Shown one piece after another: positions 13,291 through 25,215 of a stretch of 64,000 bases of DNA. Position numbers and translations under genes: made by a program. Source of the DNA: Holothuria scabra (taxonomy: Eukaryota > Echinodermata > Holothuroidea > Aspidochirotida > Holothuriidae); assembly GCA_037179385.1 (NCBI GenBank), contig CM074190.1, forward strand, positions 3,672,284 through 3,736,283, in the 5' to 3' direction. The notes below the pieces were generated by a model. It was not told the origin of the DNA. It saw nothing but the letters and a program-made list of their open reading frames with translations, and did no database searches. How positions within the stretch are numbered: position 1 is the first letter of the stretch; the number at the start of each line of letters is the position of its first letter.

Positions 13291-15671
13291 TAACTACAGT
13301 TACAGAATATCTACCTCAAAGTTCCTCGAAATAAACGACGAAGGAAAGGCGTTACATTAGGGCAAACTAGTCTGCTAAAATGTGGAAAGAAAGGTACAAA
13401 TGATGGACGTTTAATCTGTTCAAGACAAACCAATACCTGGAAAGTCAATCTACAGGGCTTAATATGTCAGTCCATGTGCGTCGATTTGGGGGTCAGGGGG
13501 ACATGTACCTCCACATTTGTGAGTGGAGGGGACACTAACATATAAGTTCCCCCGCACTTTTTGTGACATGACACTTTAAAGTTAGGTACCACCAAAAAGA
13601 CTATAGAGTAGGTCATGAAAGGTGTCTTCTGCCGATTACGATCGATTTTCTGTATCAATAATCCCACGTTTACTTTGCAAATCCCCAATTTTTTGCCCGC
13701 TCAGCACGCTTGCAGTCTCATTGATGTTTTTTGTCAGTTGCATATCAAACATTGAGTCATCCGACTCTGATTATGTCGATTGTTCGGGTGCATGGGGCAG
13801 GGGTGGCGCCAGGATTTGCCCGACAGGGGGGCCAAGCTTCCCGACAGGGGGGCCAGCAGTTCAGGGCCCCGACAAAGGCGATGGGTTAGTCCCGGTGGGA
13901 CGTAACTTGACAGAATTTGAGGCGCGAGCAGCGCGCCGAAAGTTTTGGCCTTTTTTAAACAAACACTTAAAATATGAAGTTTATTTTTTGAAAGAAATAT
14001 TGGCTTTGTAATGACAATTAAAAATTTGGGGTATATATTGAAGAATCTATCCTTGATATGGACAAATTCAAAAACGTTTTACACGCGACAGCTGAAATTC
14101 TGTTGGGGTTATGCATTTAATCGTTCTTGTCCTACGTACTAAGGTCTCAAGACGAGACTTAAATTATGCCCGAAAAGTTTTTTATCCTTTTTTGGACCAA
14201 GATTTGAAAATTAAGAGCTTATTTTATTGCAGAAATTTTGGAATTTAATATAAGAAAATTTGGTTTTTGGTAAGGTTATAATAAATAAAATTGGGTTCCT
14301 AATTAAGTGATATGCCTTTCAAGAGCAAAATTAGGTAGAATGTCGGGGTGATTAACAGAGTTGTCTGGTTATTTGTTGAACTAAGTTTCCATCAAAATTA
14401 GAAAATTTTGCCACTTTTAACAATCTGAAGCTTTTATTATGACAGATTTTGGTATTTTTATGGAAGAATTTGACCTTCTTATAAGAAAAATCAAGTAGGG
14501 AGTAATCTGTAGTTTTGTACATCTTTGTTGGGGTTACTGAATATCATCAGGTAGATTAATTCCCTCGGACCATATTGGTAAATGTTCCGTGGAAAATGTT
14601 TGGCTTCCCATATATTTGAAGTTCTGACATAGGCCGACGGGAGTGTTTCAGTTTGGGAGGGGACAGAATTGTTTTGTTTTTCTTTTGTCCGAAAAACATA
14701 ATATTGCCCGAAAAACTACAAGTGGCGCGCACAGATATTTTTGAAAAAGAAGAACCTCCAGAAAGCAGGAAAAGGCATTTCCGCGACCGGGCTGGTAACT
14801 AGAAACAAAGTACCGATATAGTCATTATTTTGAGCTCTCTTTCGCAATAAAATTAACACTTTATAATACTGCCCCAAAGCGAAGAAAAATATGCAAGCAT
14901 GTATTGTTCTGTTAAGTACTTTTTACGACCAAAACACTAAGCGGGGCGCCACCCATCAGTTGGCGCGGAACGTAAATAAAATTGTTAAAAAGTACTAACA
15001 CCACAGACACCCGAAAATGGCATTTCCCAGACTTGAGCAGTCTTTATTTTAAGATTTCCTTTGAAAAAGAAATTTCACTTTAACAGGAAAAAAACCCAAC
15101 TTGGTAAGTGATCAGAAAACTACCAGAAAAAAGGTACAGTACTGCTATAATTAGATGTAATGGACTTGTCTTTTCGGGAGGGGGACCTATGCAAAAACAT
15201 ACTGTTTTTATTTTACTCTACCAGATACCAGAATTCTTTGTTATATAGCCCAAAGTGGCCTGGCCAGAATTCGGTTGTCGGGACAGGCCAGATGGCAGAC
15301 CATTGGGCAATGCATGTCGAACGGACCTTTGCCAGAGGGTCAGGAGGACTTTAGAAAAAGACCATTGGGTTATGCCTGCGCATAAAAAACCACTTGTCCG
15401 TTTTTAAGGAAAATTTGGAATTGTCAGTTTCTTTGAAGAATATGATCTTCTAGTAAGCAAAATCAAGAAGATCGTCTAGGGTGACTGAAGTTATCAGGCC
15501 CACATTTTTTTTTATCGTGGGCCTGTGTATGAAAGATCCCCGATGAAATTGGATTTTCTCTCAACAACAGGGGGAGGGAAGTCTTCCCCAACGGGGGCAT
15601 GACCTTGCGCGCACGTATTGAAGATGGGAGGAGAGATGGCAGAACTAGTAAGAAGTGATTAAAACCGATTA

Positions 15672-16069
15672 AAGGCCAGGTCACACTACAACGATACCTG
15701 ATCGGATTTCTCTCCGATTTTCGTAAGGGTTAATTAATATCTCCTTCCTCTTTGATCGGAAAGAAACAAAAATTTGCCAACCAGTTTAGACTACGAAATT
15801 CCAAGTAACTTATACCAATTATTCCGTGACGCCACATCCGCAGACAACTTTTATAGGATACGCGTAGTTCGATAAAAGCTATTTGACAATGTGACGTCAC
15901 GAAATAAGTAGTATATATTTGACTTCCGTATTCTGCTCATACCGGTCGTATATTTACACAGGATGGCAAATTTTTGGTTCTTTCCGAAAATGGATGGAGG
16001 AGATTTTAACTAAAACTGACAGAAATCGGATAGTAATCCGATCCGAAATCGCTGTAGTGTGTACTGGGC
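15672..16069. mobile_element. TTAA-flanked MITE (piggyBac type)
   Basis: About 400 bases bounded by TTAA on both sides (15668-15671 and 16070-16073). Inverted ends of about 50 bp share CACACTACA(A/G)CGAT, GATCGGATT and TCCGATTT. TTAA duplication is typical of piggyBac-superfamily elements. There is no coding capacity. Confidence 0.7.
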
Positions 16070-16364
16070 TTAAGATCGATGCATCAAAAATAGGGTTACA
16101 AACAAAAAATCATAAAGAAAAAAAAAGTTCACAATCAACCATCCAGTAACTTCAGTCCTTTACGTTCTTCATTAGGCCTTCCGCAAAAAATGCCGCCCTT
16201 CCCCGACGGGGAATGAGATAGGACAATTAAGGTACATATGGAATGAGGTATAACAGAGCTAAGAATAAGTGATCGAAATTCGATTCCCAATATGCTTTAA
16301 AAAAGCACTGCAAAACAAAAAATGTGTTCAAGATTACCCATCTGGTAACTTCAGTCCTTTTTAG

Positions 16365-16452
16365 TTTTTTTAATTAATTAATTGATTAATTAAAATTACT
16401 GTAAATTAATTAATCAATTAAGTAATTAATTGATTAATTAATTAATTAATTT
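16365..16452. repeat. (TTAA)n/AATT-rich palindromic repeat
   Basis: Repeated ttaattaattgattaatt units on both sides of a short spacer form a long perfect-to-near-perfect palindrome. Confidence 0.85.
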
Positions 16453-16566
16453 TTTTTATTTTTAGGCCTCCCGACAAAATCGCCGACCTTCCCCGACGGG
16501 GGGGGGGGCGCAGTGTTCCCCGACGGTGTGCCATGCCCCCCCCCTGGCGCCACCCCTGGCATGGAG

Positions 16567-19500
16567 CAACAGGTGTGGATGTGTAGGAGCTCAACGTTTA
16601 GAGATTTGAAGAAGAGGAATCCCTTGGAGGAGTCCCTTGCTATGTTTTAATAAAATCTGTAATCTTTAGTGAATGACCAGCCTTGCAGGCTGAAATTGGC
16701 AAAGTTTTAAAGAAACTGAAATGTTTAAGTGCACATTCTGCGGGCAACTTTTTCAGAAGAATAAATGAATTCTAATGCAAAATTTCGACACGCGCACATC
16801 ACACATTGGTTTAACGATTCGACCATTTCTTGTTAAGACCATTATCAGAGAAGTAAAATTGCTCTGACGTTTGCTAGATCACAAGAGACTTCAATTTGGA
16901 ATTAAAGGTACACTCGACTACAGCCCTGACTCTCAGGATGTGATACCAAGCTCTAAATGCGGACTGGGGCCAAAGGGCATACCGGGGTGATTTCAAAATT
17001 ATGGTCAATAAGCATGCAATCAAAAGGTTTTGCTTTTATTATCCAATTGAACTATGCAACGGAGAACACACAGCTACAAAATCGATGAGAGCAAGGATTA
17101 TAAGAAGGGCGGGTAATCAATACTAAAACTACCAAAAATGGGCAAATTCCTGTACAAATGGCTGAAATTGGTGCGCACAGATATGCTGAAAGAGATGCAC
17201 CGATGTGGAGCTTGACTTCTTAGAGTCAGAGACGATATATGCATTGAATCGATTGCATATTAATTAAAGTTGGTCGACAATTTTAGTTCTGGGTGAGGGA
17301 GGGACAGTTGAGTCGCAACTACCCCACTGCCTCCCTTCTACAATGCTGTCACTCATTGCAAGCATATTGATTAAACGACTGGTTTTTCGGGTTTACAGAA
17401 AATTGAAAGTAGTTCCCTACCAGCATGTTAACCATCTCTTAGTTGACCTGCCATATCCCGTTACAAAGTGTCTGGTCTGAAATTGATACTGCTTTTAAAC
17501 ATAAGATCAAGTGCATCCAGGACACCTATTATAGGAGGATTCTTTTCAAATATTATGAGACAATAAGTACCCTAGCAACTTATGACGGCTGTTTGAAGTC
17601 GTCTGGGGCGATTTTATCATTGTCTTGTCCCTTTTTTAATAGCATGGGAGAGCTAAGGGTATATTTGGGCACTCATTTAAATACTTGGTGACATCCTTCA
17701 CCCCCCCCCCCCCCCCGCCCTGCTCCGCCATCATCTTGTATTTTGTGCTAGTCTACTACAACAAATCTGAAATGAAACCACATCTCTTTTACAGCACAGA
17801 TTGAATTCGCTTCAAAATATCCCCTAATAAATATATCCAAATAGCAAAATGAAGTGCAATCTTGGCAACACGGGAGCATTGGGTGCAAGAAGGGCCCCCT
17901 ACTTAGCTCCCAAAGCACACTGGTCTGACGGGAGTTTTCTAGACAAAGCTATCTACAAAAATATCTTCCAAACAGGCTTAACCATTTCCCGGCATAGTTT
18001 TAAAGTAGAACTATGTTAGCCATATTGTTTTAACTTCCTGTCGTTGACACTTTACCGCAGAGCAAGCTTATGTAGTGGTTATATCAACTGTATCCATTGT
18101 CCCACAATAGCTCAGACAAAAACTGCTACACCCTTCGCAGTGAGTACAACTCCTTGCTCTGTGCAGTCATCAATCAAAAGCTCTTGATTTAGTTGCTTAC
18201 ATACGCTCTTAAGTCTTATGCTCCCTCGATTTTCTCATCGAGGCGCTCTGAAAGAGCAAATATTCTATCGAATTAAGACCAGGGCAAACTAAAAGTACAA
18301 CTACTGATGAAGCTCATGATCGAAGAACAAGAGCAGAAACATGTCTGGTTTTAGAAACCTAACAGAGAAGTACTTCAAAGTATCTGCGGTCTTCAATCCC
18401 ACCCACAGCACAAAGATGCTACCTGTCTAATTACAAGACACAATAGTTGTTAAGAACGCATAAAAATTCAAAAATTGCAACATGGCACTGCAAACTTCGT
18501 AGTATCAGATAATGCCACCGCCTACCTATTTTAAATAAATAAAATCTCTCAATTTCTTCTCGTTTCTCTGTAAAGTATTCTTTATAATAGTTTTGAATCT
18601 CAATAGGCCTATTGCATATTTAGTGAAACAAACAGTAACTCCAAGTAAATTTGACGTTTGATGGGGATCTGTAGTATCAGATACTATCTATTTCTACCTA
18701 CCTATTTCAATTAATTAGCTATTGCTTCAAAGTTTGGGTGACGGTCTTGCCCTTTAAGCTTTCAGCTTCAGGGTTGAGGTTACCCCTAACTTCAGGCTCA
18801 CATATATTAGTTAGCACGTCGCTGTAAAGGTCAACGCATCGATACCAAAGATACCTCTCACATAATGTTATACTCACGTGATTCTCATTTTTTCATGTGG
18901 CCTAGTATATACCTGGATTATTTGAAGATGAGTGACCTGATTGGCCCTTACATTTTTATTTTTGAGTTTAATTGACTGATTGCTTAATTGATCAATTTGT
19001 TCGAGTTTTACGTTTCAACTTAAAGGCATAACCTTGTGGTTAAATCTGACGTCGGGCGTCCATGGCATTGATCTTTTTCATTTGTGGGGTACTGCATTGT
19101 TTCTGTATGACTCTCTTCAATTTTTGCAATCGTATCATCGCTATAAAACAAGAAACCTGAATGGAAGAAATAGCTCCCATGCAAGGTTATTTTTACTTAA
19201 AATAACTAAGCCTGTAGCCATTGAGGAAAAGGCAGATAGCCTTACTCGTCAACCTCCGGGAAATAAAAAGGATTCATCATTGTCTTGACGCATTTCCGCA
19301 TACTTGGCTCGAAAAATATTTTACCCCCTCCCTATATTTTATCCAGTGCCGTTGCTACGGGGGGCAGGGGGCGAATTTCCCTCTCGACTCTAGAGAATAA
19401 AAAATTCGGAAGGTTGCCTTTCGTGACACTAGTCAACTACAGTGTGGTTTTTTCAACTTTTTGTTCAGAAAATTCCGAGTTCTTTCCAATACAAGCTCCA

Positions 19501-20530
19501 AATCTGTAATTTCTATTTCGAACCTGCCGCGCACCTTGTGTGCCTTAGATTACAATTTCTAACACAGCAGTTTTTGCTCATAGAACAATTTGTAAACTTT
19601 TTAGAGCTCTGGAAATAACAAATTCGGAAATTTGTCATATGTGACACCAGTTCACCAAGTGACACAGACAACTACTTTCACAAATTTTCTTTCTTAAAAT
19701 TCCAAATTTTCCCAAATGTTAGCTCTTCGTTTTGAAATAGTTTGTCTAAAAGACAAAGAAGGTTCAAAAACTAAAAGGCAGAGAGCCTCAATTCGTAGGT
19801 CGTACATAATTCTGTAGACATACTGGCCTTCATTTGCCGTGGAAACTCAGATTTGCCAATATGAAGTGGGGATTCTTCAATAAACCCAATAATTTCTGCA
19901 ACACCATATCAACTTATTTTCAAATATTTGTCAAAATAAAAAAGGCAAAAAGAAAGGGCAAAAATTTAGGCGCTCTGCGCAAATTGTACGTCCTTCTTAC
20001 AGTGGTGTTCACACTTTATAAAAAGTCGAACATGAACAAAGTTATCCTGTCCTTGAAGTCCTCGCTTGTTACACAAGTAGCAAAAGCGGCATTGTTGCAG
20101 ATTACATGGTCCAGTGAAGGCCTATTGTTGTCTGCCGTTTTCTATTTTTTTTTTTTTTAAATCGGCCAAGTCGTTACGTTATCCAATTTCAAGGGACAGA
20201 ATTCTCTTATGAAAATTTGGGTGCTTGCTCGCAAAGGAAAAAAGTCTAGCTAGGAGATTGATCTTATCCCTTTTCCATGAAGACTTCATACCCTCCTCAT
20301 TGTGGAAACCTTACCACTTGTTTGATTATGGGGTTCCGTACAGCAGGATGTTTGACAGAAAAGAAAGAAAATATGTATAAAAAATTACACTAGGATTACT
20401 GGAAACGTTACAATATACCAAGTTCGAATCAGTAAACAGAATTCGACAATTGGTCAACAAAATATTGATGTATTGTGGTGTTGGTGAAGTCGCAATGTGA
20501 AAGGGGTGGTGGCGACAACTAAAACTTTAG
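16567..20530. other. intergenic, no supported gene
   Basis: Only short unsupported frames. A C-run lies at about 17701-17716, and another gtgccgttgctacgggggg element end at about 19346, probably a hAT-like remnant. Confidence 0.4.
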
Positions 20531-20642
20531 CCTACAATTCGCCAAACATGAAGGACATTTTTCCAGAGAAATCCGCGTTTTCCGGCCTTTCGAAGAAGTA
20601 AAACTTTAATCTTTTAAAATATTGAGGACTGTGACTACTTAC

Positions 20643-20804
20643 AGATCTTCTGGAGCGTGACAACAGCTCTCTCTGATTAAGCGATTGTCGTTTTAATCTC
20701 CCATGGGCCACCCAACTCTTGCTAGGGAGAGGTTCGGTTTCGACGGTGCCTAGTGCCATCGTAATCAGGAAGAAACACAAGACGACCAAGCACGTCAGTC
20801 TCAT
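20643..20804 (-). CDS. exon B: signal peptide and propeptide of a small secreted peptide
   Basis: The minus-strand ATG (acaaagATG) opens exactly 54 codons ending at a GTAAGT donor in phase 0. Residues 1-20 (MRLTCLVVLCFFLITMALGT) form a strong signal peptide. Residues 36-39 are RLKR, a dibasic/convertase site that would leave an N-terminal Gln. The exon ends RSRRS, another convertase site one residue before the intron. The same plan (signal, short pro-region, R-x-RR, phase-0 GTAAGT) is seen in exon A, and LLSRSRR resembles LLTSRSRR in A'. The following exon must lie below 20640 and was not found. A TATATAA on the minus strand at 20993-20999, about 190 bases upstream, is a plausible TATA box. 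Family not recognised; only the first coding exon is claimed. Confidence 0.65.
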
Positions 20805-20992
20805 CTTTGTGAAGCCAAATTTGTTTGATTTAAACGGAGAAATATTGAAATTGCAACTGGTTGAAAACTGTTTTCTTCACTGACAAAGAGATTCTACGAT
20901 ACTAATCGTATGCTAAAATTATCGGAAACGAATCAGAAGTTATAGATCTACGCTGTACTCAAGGTATGAATTCGGTCAGGAAGTTCATGTAA

Positions 20993-20999
20993 TTATATA
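20993..20999 (-). promoter_or_regulatory. candidate TATA box for exon B
   Basis: TATATAA on the minus strand. Transcription would start near 20965 and give a leader of about 160 bases before the ATG at 20804. An alternative is that the exon is entered by splicing at the CTCTTTGTCAG acceptor (20880). Confidence 0.35.
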
Positions 21000-23560
21000 C
21001 TCAGTCCAGTATTAATAACCCGTGTAGCCATTGAAGTGTACCAGATAAACCTGGAAGGAATATGTTATAGAATCCCGTCTGTAATTTACTGACCTAACAC
21101 CCCCCCTCCCTTACCAAATTGAAGCTGATGACTATTTACCTATACAATGCTTATAACTTGTATTTTCGAGAGTCCTTTTAGTGAAAGGAATGGATGCATT
21201 TAGCCTCATAATTATTCATTTGGTAAAGCCACGTATTAAGGCTGGCAATTTTGTGCTAAGTAGGCCTACCCTAATATGCTCACATTTTTTAATAAACAAC
21301 TTATTTCCATTAAAAACATCACCCGTCACTCCCGAAGTACATTTTTAAGTGTTTTATAGTGTTTTTCAGTTGTCAGTTTGGTACCTTTTTTGTTGACATC
21401 AAATTAAAAACGTAACAGCTGAAGGATTTATGTGTTGACCAGGATGTGCTCTTAAATAATCAATACACTAGGATTTCGTCTGCCCAATTATGAGGGTTCT
21501 TTGCTAGTATGTGAGGGGGGCAGTAGAAGTTAGGAGTTAGTTTTTACGATACACCAACAGGAATCTGATGTATAGTACTAACTAGATAAGATAAAGTAAC
21601 TTAAATACGGTTTAAAATACGTGTCCAAGTTCAAGTTCGGTTTCAGTTCAAACACCGCACAAGTCCTTTCCCACCTCTCACGAAACGTGGGATACTGTCA
21701 TCATATTCCACAAGCCCAGCCTCAGGCCTAGCCAGGATTGTGTCATGGGGAGGGTTTGTTGTCATGGGGGGGGGGTGGGGCACGATGTGAGGGAAAAGTC
21801 TAAGGATAAAGAGAAAAAACCGCTATTTAGGTGTTTTTAGCATTGCAAGGTTGGGTCATGGGGGATTTCTAATCCCCAAAACCCTCCCCGTGGCTACGCC
21901 ACTGCGTCCATCTTATTGTGGGGGATACAAGTAAGTAGCCTAGTAAATACCGTAGTTTGGAAGAATATGAACTGTCTGTTATGAGATTTGCTCAGTGGCA
22001 TCAATCTGGCTTTTGGATGTGGGAGGGGGCAAAATTTTCCGGATGTCGGAACCCTAGATCGTGTCCCCGATAGTATTTGTCTTTAAACAAAACAATGAAT
22101 ACACTCTTCCATTGACGGGCCTAAAACTTAGGTAGATGGCTCACTGTAAATGCAGTATTTTATAATTATTATTACTTACATAGGTTCGGTTTATCAGAGC
22201 CGTGAAATCATTTGTAAACCACAATGTCATATTTTGTTTATTCTATCTGTTATTAATTTTCAATCTGAATTATTGGTGGAACAAAACGATATCTCTGTCC
22301 CCAATATTTTCATTGGTGGGGCATCTGCCTACTTGCCCCCCCCCCCCCCCCGACGCCCTTAGATTTGCCTAATACGACGTTGACATCACCAAGCATGACA
22401 AGTAGAACGGACTTAATAGAATGGAAGTAAGGATAGTAAACCATTATCCTCTCACCCCAAGCAAAAAATTTTGTAGTAGTCCAAAGAAATTCTCAATTGA
22501 AACAGCTCTTTGATTGACAGCAAGTTCAAAATACAGAGTACCGAAGCTCATGTTACACTGCACTGCTTTGCGAGTGTTTAGATTACACATTAGCGTCTCG
22601 TATACCCTCAGGGAAAAAACTCAGATTGTCTCTCGATGAGGAAAGGTTTTAGACAGTTGTAGGAGGAGACTGAGTAAATAGGTTAGGAGAATCGGAGCTA
22701 CTGTATTTGTGATGAGAGGATCGGGCATTTCAGGTACTTTCAGCGATTTATCTGTTTGTCTGTTCTAGTTTCGGACTCACAGATTAGTTGTGGAAAACAG
22801 CTATACAGAACTTTTAAGTTTGCAAACTTCTGTAAACTTACCTGCTTACCAAAAGGTTTCCTCTACCTTTCAACCTATTTTGCAAGCTATAGATCTGAGA
22901 AAATATCACCCCTTGACCGCAAATCGAGTTTATCTTCCCCCTTCATTGCCATGTAATTAGATCGAAGTGTTTATTGTAAAAAATACTGACTTGAAAATGA
23001 TTTTTAATGTTTAATATTATCATCATGCTTTTGTTTCTGATATGATATATTTACATTTCTTGGACAATCTACTCGCTTATGCCGGTACTTTATTCTTCTG
23101 TTATTTCAGAAATAATCATACCAGTACTTTCATCGAACTATCGTTTTCCATTAAACAAAATTCTAGTCTTATAAAATTCTTTAATATGGGAGACCATTAG
23201 CCTAACTTCGGTATGAAAAAAATTAGAGTTACAGAAAAAAGTAGATCACAAAATCGACGAAAAAATACAATGCGATTCAGAAACTAAAATACTAATGCGC
23301 ATATCTACCTTTATGGGCTAATGGGCTAATTCTCTCACAAGAAATTACAATTTTTGTAGTAGTCCGCTCGAATTTCCACAGTTCTTTGATTGACAAATTA
23401 CTGTAGGCGTGATGACTTGGCCGATTTCTTCTGTTACGGCTTGGTCGCAATTCAAACCAATAACAGCGAAAGACCACAGAAGAGCGAGATTAAAATCAAC
23501 AACTTAATTATTATTCACCTCTTACTTCCTTAAATTTACAACAATTAATCTTAAATCTAC
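21000..23560. other. intergenic with a small inverted-end repeat
   Basis: No gene supported. About 21723-21905 has ends CAGGCCTAGCCAGG and, reversed, CAGTGGCGTAGCCACG with G-runs inside. It belongs to the same end-type as the hAT-like elements, but I see no clear 8-bp duplication. Confidence 0.4.
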
Positions 23561-23564
23561 TTAC

Positions 23565-23770
23565 AATCCTTTACAGCTTAAGGTATCACTCTTTGTCCAA
23601 GGGGTAGCGTTGGTAGCGTCGATTGTACAGCAGCACAGCGTAGGACTCGGTTCCGCGAAGGCAGGATGAAGACTATAGACTTAGTAAATGGAGACACAAT
23701 TACAGCGTTAAGCGGCGAGGCAGGCGTCTGGTCTCTGTATTATCTGTGTGTCTTCTGTTCTCTTCTCTCC
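23565..23770 (-). ncRNA. candidate AUG-less first exon downstream of heat-shock promoter
   Basis: Starting about 25-30 bases below the TATA box on the minus strand, about 200 bases contain no ATG and end at GATT|GTAAGTAG, a good splice donor (intron from 23564). This fits an untranslated leader exon. No heat-shock coding sequence follows in the window. The next exon could be far away, could be exon B through the acceptor at 20880, or the transcript could be non-coding. All of this is inferred from motifs. Confidence 0.35.
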
Positions 23771-23789
23771 TGTCACACTGCTTGCATGA

Positions 23790-23801
23790 CCTTTTATATA
23801 T
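23790..23801 (-). promoter_or_regulatory. TATA box (ATATATAAAAGG)
   Basis: A strong TATA sequence on the minus strand, 8 bases below a four-unit heat-shock element. Confidence 0.55.
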
Positions 23802-23808
23802 CTGGTAG

Positions 23809-24053
23809 TTCTTCCAGAAAAGTCTGGAACTCACTCTTATGGAAACGTCTCGTTTTATCTCGTACAAAACAAACAGCGAACGTTCTGGGCTCGGTAACCC
23901 ATAACCACAAGTTGGCTATTATTAGGCCATTACATCATACAGTAGTTTCCAGTAGGTGATCGTACATTCTCGTAACCGTGCGAATGTTCTCTGGGGTTAC
24001 CCGTTCAATATGCTCGAGAGAAAACGCCGAAGCTAGCACTTTCTAGAACTTTC
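23809..24053 (-). promoter_or_regulatory. cluster of heat-shock elements
   Basis: HSF-binding units (nGAAn/nTTCn in alternating orientation) recur: TTCtaGAActTTC at 24041-24053 (three perfect units), GAAtgTTC at 23982-23989, GAAcgTTC at 23878-23885, and TTCcaGAAaaGTCtgGAA at about 23812-23829 (four units, one mismatch), just above the TATA box. Spacing and order match hsp70-type promoters. Confidence 0.55.
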
Positions 24054-24659
24054 CACTTGCTCGTCCGTGGATTCAATTTGGTTGATGTCGTCTCGTAGCA
24101 CTTCGATAGAAATCCGCAAATAAAGAACTGACCTTGATATTTTTATCAGGTGTTTCCGGACCAAATAATGACTAGGGGTGTACCTTGCTGATGAAAATAT
24201 AAAAAATGTTTTTTTTTTTGGTAATTACTGAAACGTTTTTTGTAAGTTTTAGGAACATGATTGGTCTTGAAATTTTTGTTTTTTATTCCCGCTAATTTTT
24301 CATTTTTGTGCAAAACTTCGCTAAATTTGAACCGATATTTACCGACGGTTCGAGTTTTACTTAGTTACCAAGGTGGCCACTGAATTCGATTGTAGTCATA
24401 TTATACTGTTAAACATGAAAATAAAAATCAATCCTTAAGAATCTTTTGAAGGGGGTGCTCAGCACCTTTAGGTTAATCACAAAAAATACGTCATTGCACC
24501 GTTAGATTCCGACGTTAAGGTCCGAGTGTAAATGTCCACCGTTCAGTCAAGAGGAGGAAACCTCTGATGGGAAGTAAGGTAGGATAATTGGAACTGCTTG
24601 AGGTGAAAGGATTAGGTCTTGAACTTAAAAGCAAAGTGTACAAGTCACTTATTTTCATC

Positions 24660-25215
24660 TAAATTTTTCATTTATTTCATCCATTTGTTTGTAAATAGAA
24701 ATGTGACATGAAACGAAGTCACACAGAAAGCTACAGCTGGCTTAACAAAGTCGTTGGCTCACTAGGAACTTAAGAGGAAAATAGAAAACAGATATTTACA
24801 ACATAGCTACAGAACAAAAATAACAAACAAACATACATTATAATATGTATACATAACTACGCGTATGACTAGACTATGTACATTACTATGAGTCTTTTTA
24901 TTACGGAGCTCTATGTTAGGTAAAAGCAATATTCCCTAAAGAATCATCTATGAAGAATTCCTCAACCGCCTTCTAATAGATAAATAGTGAGGAAGAAGCT
25001 TTTACTGAGTCTGTGAGGGTGTTATATATTTCGGTTGTTCGGTCAAAGCGATTGTGCCAGCTGAAAGATCCAATATTCGTAAGATGGTAATAACGACGGG
25101 CAAAGTTAGCATGTCTCGTATCATGCCTTTGAATAGGAGCATTGCTGGTAATAAAATAATGAAATGTATTACGAGAACAAAATGTTATTCTCTATTCATC
25201 TCGATAATTGACATA
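24660..25215 (-). mobile_element. non-LTR retrotransposon (LINE) 3' fragment
   Basis: The minus strand reads through RHDTRHANFARRYYHLTNIG and FSWHNRFDRTTEIYNTL to a stop near 24985. This resembles the extreme C-terminus after the RT of CR1/L2/RTE-like LINE ORF2 proteins (R-DTR-N ... R---HLTNIG ... W-N---). About 300 bases of UTR follow, ending in an A-rich tail of the type atgaaataaatgaaaaat. 5'-truncated. Confidence 0.6.

Larger units (their letters stand above)
13798..16558. mobile_element. hAT-like non-autonomous element, 2.8 kb
   Basis: The terminal inverted repeat CAGGGGTGGCGCCAGG is present at both ends. Flanking 8-bp duplications are gcatgggg (13790-13797) and gcatggag (16559-16566). 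The interior lacks a transposase and contains a nested TTAA-flanked MITE (15672-16069) and an AATT-type repeat (about 16365-16452). Because a younger MITE sits inside it, this insertion is the older of the two. Confidence 0.75.

Noticed and set aside
17821..17910. Minus-strand text LPCCQDCTSFC as a possible second exon for peptide B
   Set aside because: No acceptor in the right phase, no dibasic site before it, and no similarity to exon C outside the CC pair.
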